From Otatea glauca (lineage: Eukaryota > Streptophyta > Magnoliopsida > Poales > Poaceae), in contig JAYEVK010000030.1 in assembly GCA_036346275.1 (NCBI GenBank), positions 62,001 through 126,000 on the forward strand: a stretch of 64,000 nucleotides of DNA. Direction: 5' to 3'. Numbering within the stretch: position 1 is the stretch's first letter; each line of letters starts with the position of its first letter. Below, piece after piece: positions 22,901-33,479 of the stretch. The notes beneath the pieces are model-generated. The model worked only from the letters and a program-made list of their open reading frames with translations. It had not been told where the DNA came from and searched no databases. The position numbers were made by a program, and so were the translations under genes.

Positions 22901-23230
22901 CGGCACACTCGGAGATGGGGACGTCGGGGCGGCACTGCGCGACCCCGTGCAACGTCCTGTTCCCGCCGCCGAGGTTCGACGACAAGTTGTAGGACCTGTC
23001 GAGGACGTCACTACCATTTCCGTAGGCGCCGGCCAAGAGGGAGTCGAGGAAGTGCATGAATTCCCCATGTGAAACCACGGGGAGGAGGTGAAGTAAGGGG
23101 AGACGCCGGAGCAGAAGGTGAGGTGGGCTTATCGGTGCTGGAGCGGGCCGCCGCCCGCCGAGGAGATCAGCGGTAATCGGAGAAGTGATGCGAGGAATAC
23201 GAGTGTGGTCGACGACACAGAGGGGGCCAT
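19916..23230 (-). pseudogene. Cysteine-rich receptor-like kinase (CRK, DUF26) with broken ectodomain and intact kinase exons
   Basis: Exon 1 (22305-23230) starts MAPSVSSTTLVFLASLL, a signal peptide, and encodes two DUF26 domains (CRPDVPISECAACL; CIPAISRADCARCL). It has an in-frame TAA at 23129-23131 and apparent frameshifts near 23078, 22845, 22733 and 22533. Exons 2-7 (21617-21763, 21359-21543, 20972-21182, 20583-20811, 20343-20496, 19916-20191) join in frame. They encode a transmembrane helix (TLILLIVLIATGVAVGAILL), glycine loop GSGGFG, EVAVK, HRDLKPQN, DFD in place of DFG, MAPEC and the C-terminal lobe. CRKs signal in immunity and stress. As sequenced, no full-length receptor can be made. 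An in-frame ATG in intron 1 just before exon 2 could give a membrane-kinase product, which is speculative. Confidence 0.85.
21320..21335. repeat. Run of 16 G in a CRK intron
   Basis: An uninterrupted G run follows a GT-repeat, inside the intron between CRK exons 3 and 4. Homopolymers of this length are prone to sequencing error, so the exact count is unreliable. Confidence 0.9.
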
Positions 23231-23496
23231 GACATGAATGAAGGAAGGAATGACACAACAGATCGAGTGTGAAGCGCACTCCGAATTCGTACCATGTTCG
23301 TGTTGAACACTGCACTGCCCCGTGTTTTTTTTTCCATGAAGACTTTCCATATAAACTTCGTGTCTCTCTACCTCTCTATTTTCCAACATCAAGAATAGAC
23401 ATCATCTCATCAATCATGGCTAAGACTGTCCCGTTGGCCGTCAGGTCAAGGTCAATGCAATGCCAAACAGGCAAGTAATGGGCAAGTGATCTGAAA

Positions 23497-23640
23497 GATC
23501 GTATAATTCCACGACGAGTCCAAGGCGAAGGGATGGTCGTTTTGGTCATATGTATAGCATAGGCTCCCTGGGCTCCGAAGAGGACTTGTTGCTGTCATAT
23601 ATATGTACTACACACACGGCTGGCGTTTAATAGAGCCATT
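23497..23640 (-). repeat. CRK 5' flank, one of two duplicated copies
   Basis: The block with ATAATTCCACGACGAGTCCA, GATGGTCGTTTTGGTCAT and GGCGTTTAATAGAGCCATT lies upstream of the CRK on the minus strand. It recurs in the same order at 28092-28250. It is probably part of the promoter of the duplicated unit. Confidence 0.7.
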
Positions 23641-23659
23641 CCTCTCCTGTTAGGATTTA

Positions 23660-23920
23660 CTCCCTCTGTCACAGATAGTTGTCATTTTGTATATTAACAT
23701 GATCTTCAAAACACAGTTTTGATCACTAATTTCTATTATAATATATTCATGAAATCCAATAAATTATAAGATTATGAAAGTACTTTTCGAGACAAATCTA
23801 TACATATATGATTTTTATGTATTCAATTTAAATATTTAAAAAGCTATTGACAATCAAAGTTTCAAAAATTGAACATTGCACATGTGTCCAAAAATGACGA
23901 CTAATTGTGACTAGAAGGAG
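23660..23920. mobile_element. Stowaway-like MITE, about 261 bp
   Basis: The left end CTCCCTCTGTCACAGATAGT and right end ACTAATTGTGACTAGAAGGAG are inverted complements with a few mismatches, adjoining further complementary GTCATTTT / AAAATGAC. A TA lies before the left end. This is the common grass family with CTCCCTC-type ends. Confidence 0.85.
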
Positions 23921-25266
23921 CAGTAATTAATGGCCATCTCTTTCATCTTTGAACCATGGCTCAGGGGATGTGATGAACGAAGAAAATGTAAGAGCGGGGA
24001 AAAAACAACGCGTTTATTACTAAGAGAGAGGTTGTTTGGCGATGCCAGTAACAGGGTTTTTTTGCTGTTTTGAATTTACATTTTACTAGTTTCCTACAAG
24101 GGTCATTTATTGCACGATTGTCTGAAAACTTTTAACTTTCAGTTAGTTTTCTCAGCCATGGGAACTAGATTCAATCACCAACATCACTCCTCACTCCATG
24201 TCTCCATATATAAGTCACTCTTCACTCTAGAGCTCTTTTACATTGGATTAAAATCAATTTAAGCCGTCCATTCCTTTGAATCTAATGGTTAAAATTAATT
24301 TAGATCTAGTTATACTACCACCTGTAGTATTGATAGTAAAATTCAGAGAGCGATAAAAGAGTTGAAAATTTCATAGTAATATTTATCCTCTACAATAAAA
24401 CACATCATGTGATCCTGATGAATGGTGGATGAATGAATAAGAAGCCTCTAAAGATCACTGTGTATTCGGTGAATCCAAAGCTGTGAGCGAATTAGGAAAA
24501 GTCTAAAATACCCGAATGAATGAATAGAAAAGTCTAAAATACCCTTAAAAATTGATGATTAGATTTAATTTCTACTATCACTACTTACTACCTATGTAAT
24601 CCACTATAAAAATTTCTATCACTCTAACCCTATAACCTCACTCCCACCTCATCCCTAGGACCCCAATTGTCGCCGCCCCTATGCCTCCCACCACCGCTAC
24701 TGCTACCTCCACCCGCATCCTCCTTCTCCGCCTCACCTCCCCCTGTTGCCCTCCTTCATTCTCTCTTGTGAGATGCCCTCGCCCCCCTTCTCCCTCTATA
24801 GTCCAATATTGGTGAACCCAAAAAAACCCTAACTCGCCACTCCAGTGAAGGCGCCCATCACATTGACCAGAGAGGAGGACAACGAGTCTGCCAAAGCACA
24901 AATCTCCATGTCGATCTAAGGTGAGAAAAATCGATTGAAACGTAAGAAATTTTCAGTTGAGTGTTCATTAGCAATTTCGTTCCTATAAACCCCTTCTTCT
25001 TCTTGTGTGCGCGGGCAGATCAATGTGGTTGCACACATATTTAATGTGCCTTGATAATTGAGATCGAAGGTTCCACATTTGATCTCCTTAATCCTTATGA
25101 ATGAGTAGAGCTCAGGGTTTCTCTTATCTTCTATCAATTGTTTCCCTACCAAGTACTACTACTTAATTAGCAGACGCTATAGAAAAATTGGCATTACTAC
25201 ATACTAAAACTTAAATAAGGAGTATAACTACTCGTTGTCTATTATTAATAATTAGAGTTGCTACTG
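23921..25266. other. Spacer between CRK and the DUF26 exon
   Basis: No kinase exon was found here on the minus strand, where exons 2 onward of the 26.3 kb DUF26 gene would be expected. Sequence at 25060-25260 resembles 28400-28860, so it belongs to a duplicated unit (probably former intron 1). A pyrimidine-rich stretch at 24640-24800 gives spurious frames. Confidence 0.5.
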
Positions 25267-26352
25267 CTATACTACTATAAATAACATCATATCAACTTCG
25301 AGAGAGCAAGAAGTAATACCTTCAGATGGCGCTGCCGCAGGACGGGTGCTCGGCACCGTACTGCCCGTGCCGGGCGGTAGACCGGGCGCAGCCGGTGCAA
25401 TAGCACTATTCCGGCCGTTCGGTGAGCTGATCGGCGTCGTGATATTGGTCCTATTTCTGAGGTTAGGCGACGGGGACACGTCGGCGCCACCCACGTGGCC
25501 GCCACCATCCAAGTCCAACTGGCCTAAGTCGGCATAGGAGTCGGCTGGCAACGACTCGCCGTAGAAGCGGTAGCTCTCGTACCTCGCCGTGCAGCTCGGC
25601 CGCAACACCTGCATCCCGGCGCTGCCGTTGTAGTCCCTCTCGGCCACTGCAAGCGCGCCGCGGAGGCACCGGCCGCAGTCGGCGCGCGCGATCCCCGGGG
25701 CGCACCGCACCACCCCGTAGACCTGCCCCGCGGAGCTGCTCGCCGCCCCCCAGCCCCAGGCGACGCCGTCAGCAGCTCGTGTACTCCCCAGAAGCCTCCT
25801 TTTCTGCATGCTACGATCCAATCTGTCCATGCAAGCGGAGAGGAGGCCGGCTACGGTGGCTCTCCCGTGCCTCGCCGGCCTGCCTCTCGAGTTGAACACG
25901 GTCGCCGCCAGCTCGTCCTCGCGGAAGCGGCTCGTGTCCCGCTCGGAGTAGCGGAGGAAGCAGCGGTCGTGCCAGACGGCGCAGTCCGCGCACGACGCCG
26001 CATCTTCTGTCAAGTACCTGGACGAGGCCGCGAGGCAGGCAGCGCAGTCGGAGGCGGGGACGTCGGGGCGGCACTGCGCGACGGCGTACATGGTCCGGTT
26101 CTCGGCGTCGATGTACAGGGGCGCGTTGTATGGCCTGTGGAAGGCACTGTGCGCGCCGGAGACGGCGCCGAGGAACTTCTCGACTTCTCTGGCCGTGACG
26201 GCGGGAGAGGACGTCCGGGACCGGCCGGAGCAGAAGGTGTGAGTGGGTTTAGTGCCGGACGACAAGCTTACCGGGAGAACTAGAGTTGCTAGGAACATGT
26301 AGGGAATGAGTAGGGTGGTGGCCCTGGAAAGGCAAAATGCAGAGGACGCCAT
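25267..26352 (-). CDS. Two-DUF26 secreted protein, or orphan first exon of a CRK (361 aa)
   Basis: A single open frame. The ATG at 26352 is preferred over the in-frame ATG 57 bp upstream because it starts directly into a signal peptide (MASSAFCLSRATTLLIPYMF). Two DUF26 domains follow, each with C-X8-C-X2-C (Cys 94, 103, 106 and 217, 226, 229). DUF26 ectodomains occur in CRKs and in secreted or plasmodesmal proteins, and some bind carbohydrate. A Pro/Ser-rich juxtamembrane stretch leads to CCATCTGAAG|GTATTAC near 25318, a donor at the same place as the exon 1 donor of the neighbouring CRK. No transmembrane or kinase exons follow. Reading past the donor adds about 17 residues and a stop. It is either a CRK that lost its kinase or a functioning short DUF26 protein. 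Confidence 0.75.
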   Translation of the reverse strand: MASSAFCLSRATTLLIPYMFLATLVLPVSLSSGTKPTHTFCSGRSRTSSPAVTAREVEKFLGAVSGAHSAFHRPYNAPLYIDAENRTMYAVAQCRPDVPASDCAACLAASSRYLTEDAASCADCAVWHDRCFLRYSERDTSRFREDELAATVFNSRGRPARHGRATVAGLLSACMDRLDRSMQKRRLLGSTRAADGVAWGWGAASSSAGQVYGVVRCAPGIARADCGRCLRGALAVAERDYNGSAGMQVLRPSCTARYESYRFYGESLPADSYADLGQLDLDGGGHVGGADVSPSPNLRNRTNITTPISSPNGRNSAIAPAAPGLPPGTGSTVPSTRPAAAPSEGITSCSLEVDMMLFIVV

Positions 26353-26559
26353 TTTCGCGAGCTCGATCGTCACGGCACTACGGCAGGGCAGTAGATGTAC
26401 CCTCGCCAAAGGGGTTAAACGTCAAATTCCTTCGGGACTACGTGGATCCCGATTCCTGTGGACGCTAAGGAATAGAGGGCCGGTCAAGCCCGTGTGGGCC
26501 CAACAAAGTCCATGGCCTCACAAGTCATTACAAGAGGGAGTGTCTATCCGTCAGCTCAG

Positions 26560-27923
26560 CTGACTTATTCTCAGTTAAAAAAATTACTGATAATTTAATA
26601 AGATCGATCACTATATTTTTCGACCTTAGGATCACATCTCACCCTACTGGTAGATTCTTGACACATGGCCTTCCCTTTTAACTACCTTCCTTCCAATTCG
26701 ATCTTACTGTTGCTACCACCCTTCGACTCGCACTAGTGAGACGATGCGCCTCCGCTGCAGACCTCGATGGGAAGCCTGTGTACTGTCGCACAGGGCCTCC
26801 AAAATTAAGGGCTTCTATTTTTTACTTATTCTTGTATTATTACTTGTTAATCTTTGTATTAGTATTAGTAATAGTAAGAACTAATAGATGAGTAGTTCTT
26901 TTTATTCTCTTTATTTTTTAAAAAAATTACTGTAAAAATTCATCCATAAGCAAAATCATATGCCCTGTTGATATATTAAAGTTTTGAAACAACTAAATTA
27001 TTTCCGTAATACAATTGTTGTATATAGAATTTTGTTGATAATTCCGGTAATTATTGCACATGCAAAAAAAAAGAGCTTTCATAAATTGAAGTTGAAGTTC
27101 TTCTTGTGGTCTATAATGAACTAGGAAAGACTTAACGATAGCCGTTAAAATTGATTTAATTTGGAAAAAAAATAATTACAAGGAAAATTGAAGATTCTGT
27201 TTCAAATAATACTAGCAGAATGGTGCTTTTCAAGTAAATGTCATTTATGAAAAAAAAAATTAGCGTGATGTATTACATAATCTTTGTACCATAAGAAAAA
27301 ATTATATTACAGCTATAATATCAAATAATTATTTTGATAATTAACTTTTATTGTGTACATCCTAATTTTAAATTTGACACAGGACCCTCAAAATATTAGG
27401 TACAACCCTACTCCACCGCACACTTAATTCACTTCTCTTTCACATTCTCCTCCTCCACCACTACGGTAACAACACCGTTGTACACCAACCTCTATATGGT
27501 AGATCCACATCTTCCTTTCCTCCGTGGTGTCATTGCACATTTGCACCACCTTCAAGTTGTACAAAAACCTAACTCAAATCCTCACACCTCCTCGATGCCC
27601 ACAAGCTTGTCGCTACACTGCCTCCCATCACCATCGATCCCATGGCCTGCACTTCACCGCAAGTGGCAGTTGCTCACCGTCAGGTTTAACGTAGCCCGGC
27701 GAAATCTAAGGTTAGGCACCGTAGTGAACCTAAAGGCCTATCTTTATCTATGGATTCGCATGCACGGTCATCCCAGTTACTTGCTGATTCTTGGGGCAAC
27801 AATGGATTTTACACGAGACCGCCACAAAAAAATAACCCGATTTCTAGCAGTGTGGTCGCCTATATATAAGACCAAGGGCGTACATACGCCAATCAGTTAA
27901 TTACGTAGTTAAGAGGTAAACAT
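26560..27923. other. AT-rich spacer, no recognised gene
   Basis: 26800-27400 is strongly AT-rich. The open frame at 27478-27900 (+) shows no domain and no codon pattern like the neighbouring genes. A CAGGGCCTCCAAAATTAAGG word (about 26793) and a related CAGGACCCTCAAAATATTAG (about 27381) may mark an old transposon. Confidence 0.4.
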
Positions 27924-28255
27924 CACATGAATGAAAGAATTAATGACGCAGCAGGTACAGCTCACGAATGGTCAGCATCTGATGACTGACGACGTGGAGT
28001 ACTGTCCCGGCGACCGGCATGTCGATGCATGCCATGCAGATGCAGGTCATCGTGGCCAAGTAAAGATCACGACGTGAGCATATATATAATTCCACGACAA
28101 ATCCAAGGTGAAGAGATGGTCGTTTTGGCCATACACGTGTAGCCTGGCTGCCCGTACGGTAACAATAATCAATACAGCAGTTGGATCTCAGTCCAACTCT
28201 AATACGTCTCACACGGCTTAGCGTTTATTCGAGCCATTGCTCTTGAGTCCCCTAA
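27924..28255 (-). repeat. Duplicated CRK 5' flank without its gene
   Basis: 28092-28250 repeats the CRK upstream block (ATAATTCCACGACAAATCCA; GATGGTCGTTTTGGCCAT; GCGTTTATTCGAGCCATTG). 27926-27960 (ACATGAATGAAAGAATTAATGACG) matches the bases around the CRK start codon (ACATGAATGAAGGAAGGAATGACA at 23232). The coding exon that should follow on the minus strand is missing. Confidence 0.65.
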
Positions 28256-28379
28256 TTCTTCGGTTAATATTGATATGTGAAGACTGTCTCTTTCATCTTT
28301 CATTCTGTAGTCGCATTTTACCCATTTTCGCTAAAATAAACTTCCTTTTGCCTATTTTTCCCCAGATATTATCGATGTC

Positions 28380-28870
28380 GCTTTGTACATATTCAATCTG
28401 TCTGATTGACAACAGAGATCTAAGGTTCAGGATTTGATCTCCTTATGCATGGGCAGAGATCTCTTTGACCACGATTTTTCTTTTCTACTTGATGTTCCTA
28501 GCAATTAAATTTTCGTAACGGATTTGCTATGTCTAAGTCACCTGAAATTTTCTACGTCAATTTTTTTGTGACTATTGTATTTGTATGGAGATGTGTACGT
28601 CATATGGTTGGTTGATCCAATAGGGATACAAAATTTGACATGTTTATTTTAGTCATTTTACAAATAGACAGCCCATTTCTGTGATAGAAATACTCAAATA
28701 CATGGTTCCGACAATCCAAATACTCAGATGCTACGTGCGAAAAAAAATTGTACTATATAACAATTTTACCCAAGCAAGGAGTACATATAATTAGCTGTAT
28801 AGTAAGTTAAGTTGCTACTGTTACGGGTATAATACCACGACAAATCCATTTAGAGAGAGAAACCATATAC
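28380..28870 (-). repeat. Duplicated former intron/3' part of a DUF26 unit
   Basis: ATTTGATCTCCTTATGCATG with neighbouring AGATCTAAGGTTC, and AAGTTGCTACTGTTACGGGTA, parallel ATTTGATCTCCTTAATCC, GATCGAAGGTTCC and GAGTTGCTACTGCTATAC at 25060-25270. The order and orientation match. The block is therefore the downstream portion of the unit whose coding relic lies at 29760-30075. Confidence 0.5.
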
Positions 28871-28894
28871 TCACGGCGAGTGCACCGCGTCAGC

Positions 28895-29735
28895 TAAGCC
28901 TGGTATTTGGTCGGACTTTTTTTTTAAAGTCCATCCGTGGCACGATAGGCCAAGCAGTACGTATGCGTGTGGACCGTACTGGCACAGCATGAATGATAGG
29001 GTCATGCCGGAAATAACGGTTGGGCATAATGGGCGGTACGGTATGATTAACCTGCATGGGTCGTGTTTGGGACGGTATAGCACGAAACAGGTCTGATGGG
29101 GTCCAAAGTAGGCATGGTAACACGCATCGCGGCATGCTATGGTTTGCTCTGCGGTCGGTGCTATTTGTGGTCCTCCCATGCAAAGAAAGGGGTGATTACG
29201 GAGATACCAAAAAGTGAAGAATGGAGACCAAAGAGTACATGCCCGCGATGCTGTGCACGGCCGTCTTCCCGCTTGCCTTAGTGATTATTAGTGCCACCAC
29301 AGAACGATCTTGACATTGGGGAGTAGCTAGTATATATGCATATTATTATTGTATTTTTTTCTTACTAGAAATCCCACTCTGAATCGTAAGGTTTTTAACG
29401 AGGCAGTATATACTCAATGAATAAATAAAATTTAGTTCTTTTCCTAAATAATTGTGTGTACTAAATCCTCGCCAACAGTCAACGCTCACTCCTCATCCTT
29501 AGTAGCATCCACGGAGACCGATCGACGACGACGTCGTCCACGACTCCACACATCTAATAGGACAAAACCTGAAGCAGCATGGCACAGCGACGGCACAACA
29601 TACCTTAGACCAGGATAAATTTTGCTAGAGACAAGTCGAGTCAGCACGGCACGACACGACATGGCAAAATAACCGTGCCAAGTAAATAAGGCACGGCACA
29701 GCTTCAAACACACTGAATCCATACTGTACCGGTAC
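28895..29735. mobile_element. Unclassified insertion rich in GGCACGG/GGCACGAC words
   Basis: Both ends are enriched for short words such as GTGGCACGATAGGCC (about 28937) and GCACGGCACGACACGAC (about 29643), common in grass non-autonomous elements. It separates the DUF26 relic from its former downstream flank. No target duplication or transposase could be identified. Confidence 0.35.
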
Positions 29736-29759
29736 GGGGCCCTGCCGGGTAGAGCTGCT

Positions 29760-30075
29760 AGCCGCTCCTCACGCGACGCCGCTGTGATGTACAGTGAGCC
29801 GCTTACGCAAGCTGCCCGCGACCTCGGCCAGGAGCCTGGCCACGACCGCGCGCTCTTCCGTGCCTCGCCGGTCCGCCGCCTGAGTTGAACAGGGTCGCAT
29901 CGTACTCGTCCTCGTGGAAGCGGCTCGTGTCCTGGTTAGAGTAGCGGAGGAAGCAGCGGCCGTGCTAGCGCCAGACGGCGGCGTCCGCCCCGGCGGACAA
30001 GAAAAGGTCCGAGGCCCCGAGGCAGGCGGCGCAGTCGACCGCGGGGACGTCGGGGAGGCACGACGCGACGGCGAC
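29760..30075 (-). pseudogene. DUF26 fragment (CRK relic)
   Basis: The minus-strand frame reads CLPDVPAVDCAACLGAS (C-X8-C-X2-C), then an in-frame TAG (VWR*HGRCFLRYS), then DTSRFHEDEYDATLFNS. The register is lost near 29870. It corresponds to the first DUF26 domain of the 26.3 kb gene (CRPDVPASDCAACL, RCFLRYS, DTSRFREDELAATVFNS). No signal peptide or second domain is left. Confidence 0.85.
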
Positions 30076-30261
30076 TTCTCTCTGTTCCACGATGTGATGG
30101 CTACGTGTGAAGTTTTGGCCCGACCATCGAACGATCTGTGGGTCGTATGCCTCGTATCATTAAAATTTAGTGAATCGCTTAAAATCTGTCTCCTGTTTTT
30201 TTTCTTTGATTTCAATCACTTTTTTGTTCATCCGATCTGCATTTAGATATGTAATTTGAAT

Positions 30262-30427
30262 TATTTATTTTCTATTAGGATTCATCAATCCCATTTTTCT
30301 TTGTATAGGTTAGAAAAATTATTTTTTATTTTTCTCTGTGATTCATTTATTTTCTATTAGGGTTCATCAATCCTATTTTGCTTTGTCTAACTTAGAAAAA
30401 TTATTTTTTATTTTTCTCTGCATAAAA
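30262..30427. repeat. Tandem duplication, period about 83 bp
   Basis: ATTTATTTTCTATTAGG(A/G)TTCATCAATCC...TTAGAAAAATTATTTTTTATTTTTCTCTG occurs twice in direct order. It lies in AT-rich non-coding DNA upstream of the DUF26 relic. Confidence 0.8.
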
Positions 30428-30747
30428 AGTGGTATATATTGACAGAGAAAAATTTAACTGAGTTAACAAAAAAAATCAGTCGAATGTTAAGTAGACATTC
30501 CCTAAAATTTATAGCTTTTTCGAGTTTTTTTATTTCCTTTTAAAACACTTAACATACAGTGCCTCCTCTCTCTCTCTCTGAAAAAAAATTGGCCAATGCA
30601 AAAATGCAAAACCATATGTAAATACGGTACATCCCTGCAAGCGCCTCAAAATTCGTATAAGCCATATTCAATTATTAGAAGATGGGTTGGTGGTTTGAAT
30701 TTTAAAAGTTTATAACAATCTCATGGCACATTTGACATGAACCCATA

Positions 30748-31585
30748 CAATGGCGAATCTAGGATTTAAACCTAGGGTATACCGATCAAATAATAATTCG
30801 GTAAACGATTTAAAATTTATCGAGCAATTCGGTACACAAGTAAAAAATAATTAAAAACAAGATGATATATTTAAAAGGAGCTTATATACCTATAATATTA
30901 CTTCTTCTTGTTCGGTCTCGCCTTGTAATGGCCATAAAACTCTTGATTATATCATCTTTTTCCACTTTGAAGAAAATATCTCTCTCAATGTTGCGGTTTG
31001 TGACGGGGAGGAGGTGAAGCGGCAATGACCTTCTTTCTTTGCATGTTTAGAAAAAGAGATGCAATGTCTCCGTTCCTCTTCATAATTTAAAACCTTGCAA
31101 ATAAAATACGTCCATTGAGTGGTTAAAATACTAACTAAGATAAGCGATAAATAAAGATATAACTATGTCAGCTATAGTAGAAGTCGAATAAAGTATATGT
31201 GTAGGATCGAAATATACTAAACTAGCAATCAGAGGGGGGTGAATGATTGCGCGGAAGCTAAAATCAAATTTTTGATCTACAAAAAATTCACCCCAATTCA
31301 GACTCAAATAATTGCTTCGTATTCAATAAAACAGAGTAGATGTGTTCGGTAAATCACGAATTCTTAGAGATCCAACCGTTGGATTGACCTGAAATTTGAA
31401 CAGAATAAACTAGATTATAATACGCATCTAACTAAAAAAGAATTAGCACGATCGGACCTACGGATCAAAAGTTATAAATCCTACAAGGTTGCTTTGCCAG
31501 ATTATGACGAGAATCATGTATAGATTGGACTAAATCTACAGGGTATGCCGCGGTCCACCCGGCATACCCTGTAGATCCGCCCCTG
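30748..31585. mobile_element. hAT-superfamily non-autonomous element, 838 bp, 8 bp TSD
   Basis: Ends CAATGGCGAATCTA (30748-30761) and TAGATCCGCCCCTG (31572-31585, complement CAGGGGCGGATCTA) form imperfect terminal inverted repeats. They are flanked by the perfect 8 bp duplication AACCCATA (30740-30747 and 31586-31593). An 8 bp duplication and C-A-rich ends indicate hAT. The interior is non-coding. Close to the right end a perfect 17 bp inverted repeat (31534-31550 and 31560-31576) could form a hairpin with a 9 bp loop. Confidence 0.88.
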
Positions 31586-31693
31586 AACCCATATGTATAT
31601 GTAGAAAAACCATATTCTGACTAATGTCTACTTGTCTCTTCTTCTTAGTCTGGGAAAATCAATCTCTTAATCTATCGATCTCTTCCCTATATC

Positions 31694-31934
31694 CGTATTT
31701 TCTTTCCGTCACAAAAGAGTAACCCCTATAATGCGTGCTATCAAATCTTATTAATTTTGACTAAAAATATTGTTTATAACGTATGATTTGGATATATAAA
31801 AATGATACAAGTGAATTTCTCTTTACAATATTACACTTTTATAATTTTTCGAATATATGACAAGAGAATTTAGTAGTGGAAGAGCGTACCGCTAACTTTA
31901 AAAAGTCAAAATATTAGTTTTTATTGGAGGAGTA
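31694..31934. mobile_element. Degraded Stowaway-like MITE
   Basis: CTTTCCGTCACAAAAGAGTA on the left and a TTGGAGGAGTAT end on the right, with an AT-rich interior containing TATTACACTTTTATAAT, resemble the CTCCCTC-ended MITEs elsewhere in the window. End complementarity is weak. Confidence 0.35.
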
Positions 31935-32235
31935 TCTAGAGCATGGATAGAAATCCCGGCGAAATTCGTCAAAATTTTGGCGAAATCTCGGATTTCGGCC
32001 CCTACAAGATTCAAAATCTTATCCGGATTTAAAAATTCAAATGCTACGGTATTTTCAGATAATCTTGGTGAGCTTTTGGCAAATCTAGCTGAAATCTCGA
32101 TTATTTGGGCCGGTTTTCACACTTTTTTTTACCGGATTGAATTGATTTCGGGCCAGATTTGACTCTTTTTTTTAAGCATTGTTAGGACATCTATGAGAAA
32201 TACATGTGAAAGAAAGTAAAAAAAAATTAAATTTT

Positions 32236-32300
32236 TTGTTGGGCATTGATTCGAACCCACGCCCTGTCTAGTCACAAAGCCTTATCTCTCACGTTCCAAC
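32236..32300 (-). other. tRNA-like (B-box) segment in the transposon region
   Basis: On the minus strand the sequence reads GTGGGTTCGAATCAATGCCC preceded by GGTCGGTTGGTTGG. This fits a polymerase III B box (GGTTCGAATC) and a weak A box. The spacing does not yield a cloverleaf. It is probably SINE- or tRNA-derived sequence carried by the surrounding element. Confidence 0.35.
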
Positions 32301-32793
32301 CAACCGACCCGAGGTGTATTGCTTACCGTACTGCTTGTTGGATAAAATTTGTAGACTTCAGCCACAGAGTAAACAAAATGAGCCCGAGTCATGTCCTCAT
32401 GGGGTCAGAGACACTCAGTCACCCTCTCCAGTCGGTGATCTCACTTCTTTGCTTCTTCTGCTCAGCGACCGACCCAGTCCGGCCCTCTCTGGCGGCCAAA
32501 AAGGTACGTCTCGCTTCTCCATCCCGAGATCTCGGAACAAAGTAGCGAAATCTCGACAGTAGAAACTGAAATCTCGATTAATAGAAGATGTAGTTCTCGG
32601 TTTTTTTAGAACAAAATCTCGGTGTTTAATCCTGAGATCTCGTCATTTTTGGGCGTAATACATGGTATAATTAGCGGATCTGGCCGGATTTTTGGCCGAA
32701 ATGCATGTATGCACAAGTGGGAGCCAAGGTTTGACCCCAGAATCGGGGTCTAGGAGTGGTGCAGCGAGACCCCCGGTCCAATCCACTCAGTAA

Positions 32794-33475
32794 AATGTTC
32801 GGCAAGTTCAAATCGACACGGGAAAGCTATGTCTCTATTGATGTTGACCTTGCATGGAGTGGTGCCCCGCAACAACCCCGTATTGACACTGCATTCAAGC
32901 AGGGGATAAGGTAGAAGCTAGGGAGGGTATGGTCCACGTGGTTCCATGCTAATGCAATTCTAGAAAGGAAGGCCGAGTGCCCGTATTTCACAGGTATGAA
33001 ATGATTGTATGTTTGTAAGTTACAACTCTTGTGATGTACGTACTAACCTCTTATGTCCGTGATGGATAGGTGCACTCAAGATGACACATGAGCTAGGCCT
33101 AGGGGCTTATGCATCACAGGGCCATGAGATTGACGGGAAGCACCTAGACGAGAACAAGCAGTATATAGTCCAGTACCTCCGTAGGTTCAAGGACGACTAG
33201 GCCATATATTGGTGTGACAGTCATGTGTGACGTCTGGACTAAATCTACTCAGCAGAGCATCATTAACTTCATGGTGTACTACAATGGGGTTATGTTCTTT
33301 CATAGGATCGTCAATGCCATAGGTACAACATTCAGTTTAGTTTTTACTCTTACGTACTAGAAATGTACGTACTAACTTTTGGCTTGTTCATTCACAAGCA
33401 AGGTTCGGACCACAAGTACATTACATTGAGATAACAAAGGTCGTGACCGAGGATATTGAGGCGAGCACGTAGGTT
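32794..33475 (+). pseudogene. hAT-like (DUF659) transposase relic
   Basis: Three blocks read as parts of the plant DUF659 hAT-like transposase family: FKSTRESYVSIDVDLAWSG and RIDTAFKQGI (about 32800-32912), LKMTHELGLGA to YIVQYLRRFKDD then VTVMCDVWTKST and IINFMVYYNGVMFFHR (about 33070-33320), and IEITKVVTEDIEAS (about 33428-33471). Damage includes a TAG after KQGIR, a TAG in place of the usual Trp after RRFKDD with an extra T just after, and loss of the C-terminal half. Dimerisation and zinc-finger parts are absent. The family name is from memory and the alignment is by eye. Confidence 0.7.
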
Positions 33476-33479
33476 CATG

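Noticed and set aside
26784..27400. Complete transposon with CAGGGCCTCCAAAAT-type ends
   Set aside because: The two related words are in direct rather than inverted order and no target duplication was found.
27478..27900. 140-codon plus-strand open frame
   Set aside because: No signal, domain, splice context or similarity. It sits in a spacer next to a gene-less duplicated CRK flank.
31534..31576. Riboswitch, terminator or miRNA hairpin
   Set aside because: The perfect inverted repeat lies at the end of a hAT-type element, is palindromic rather than miRNA-like, and has no adjacent gene.
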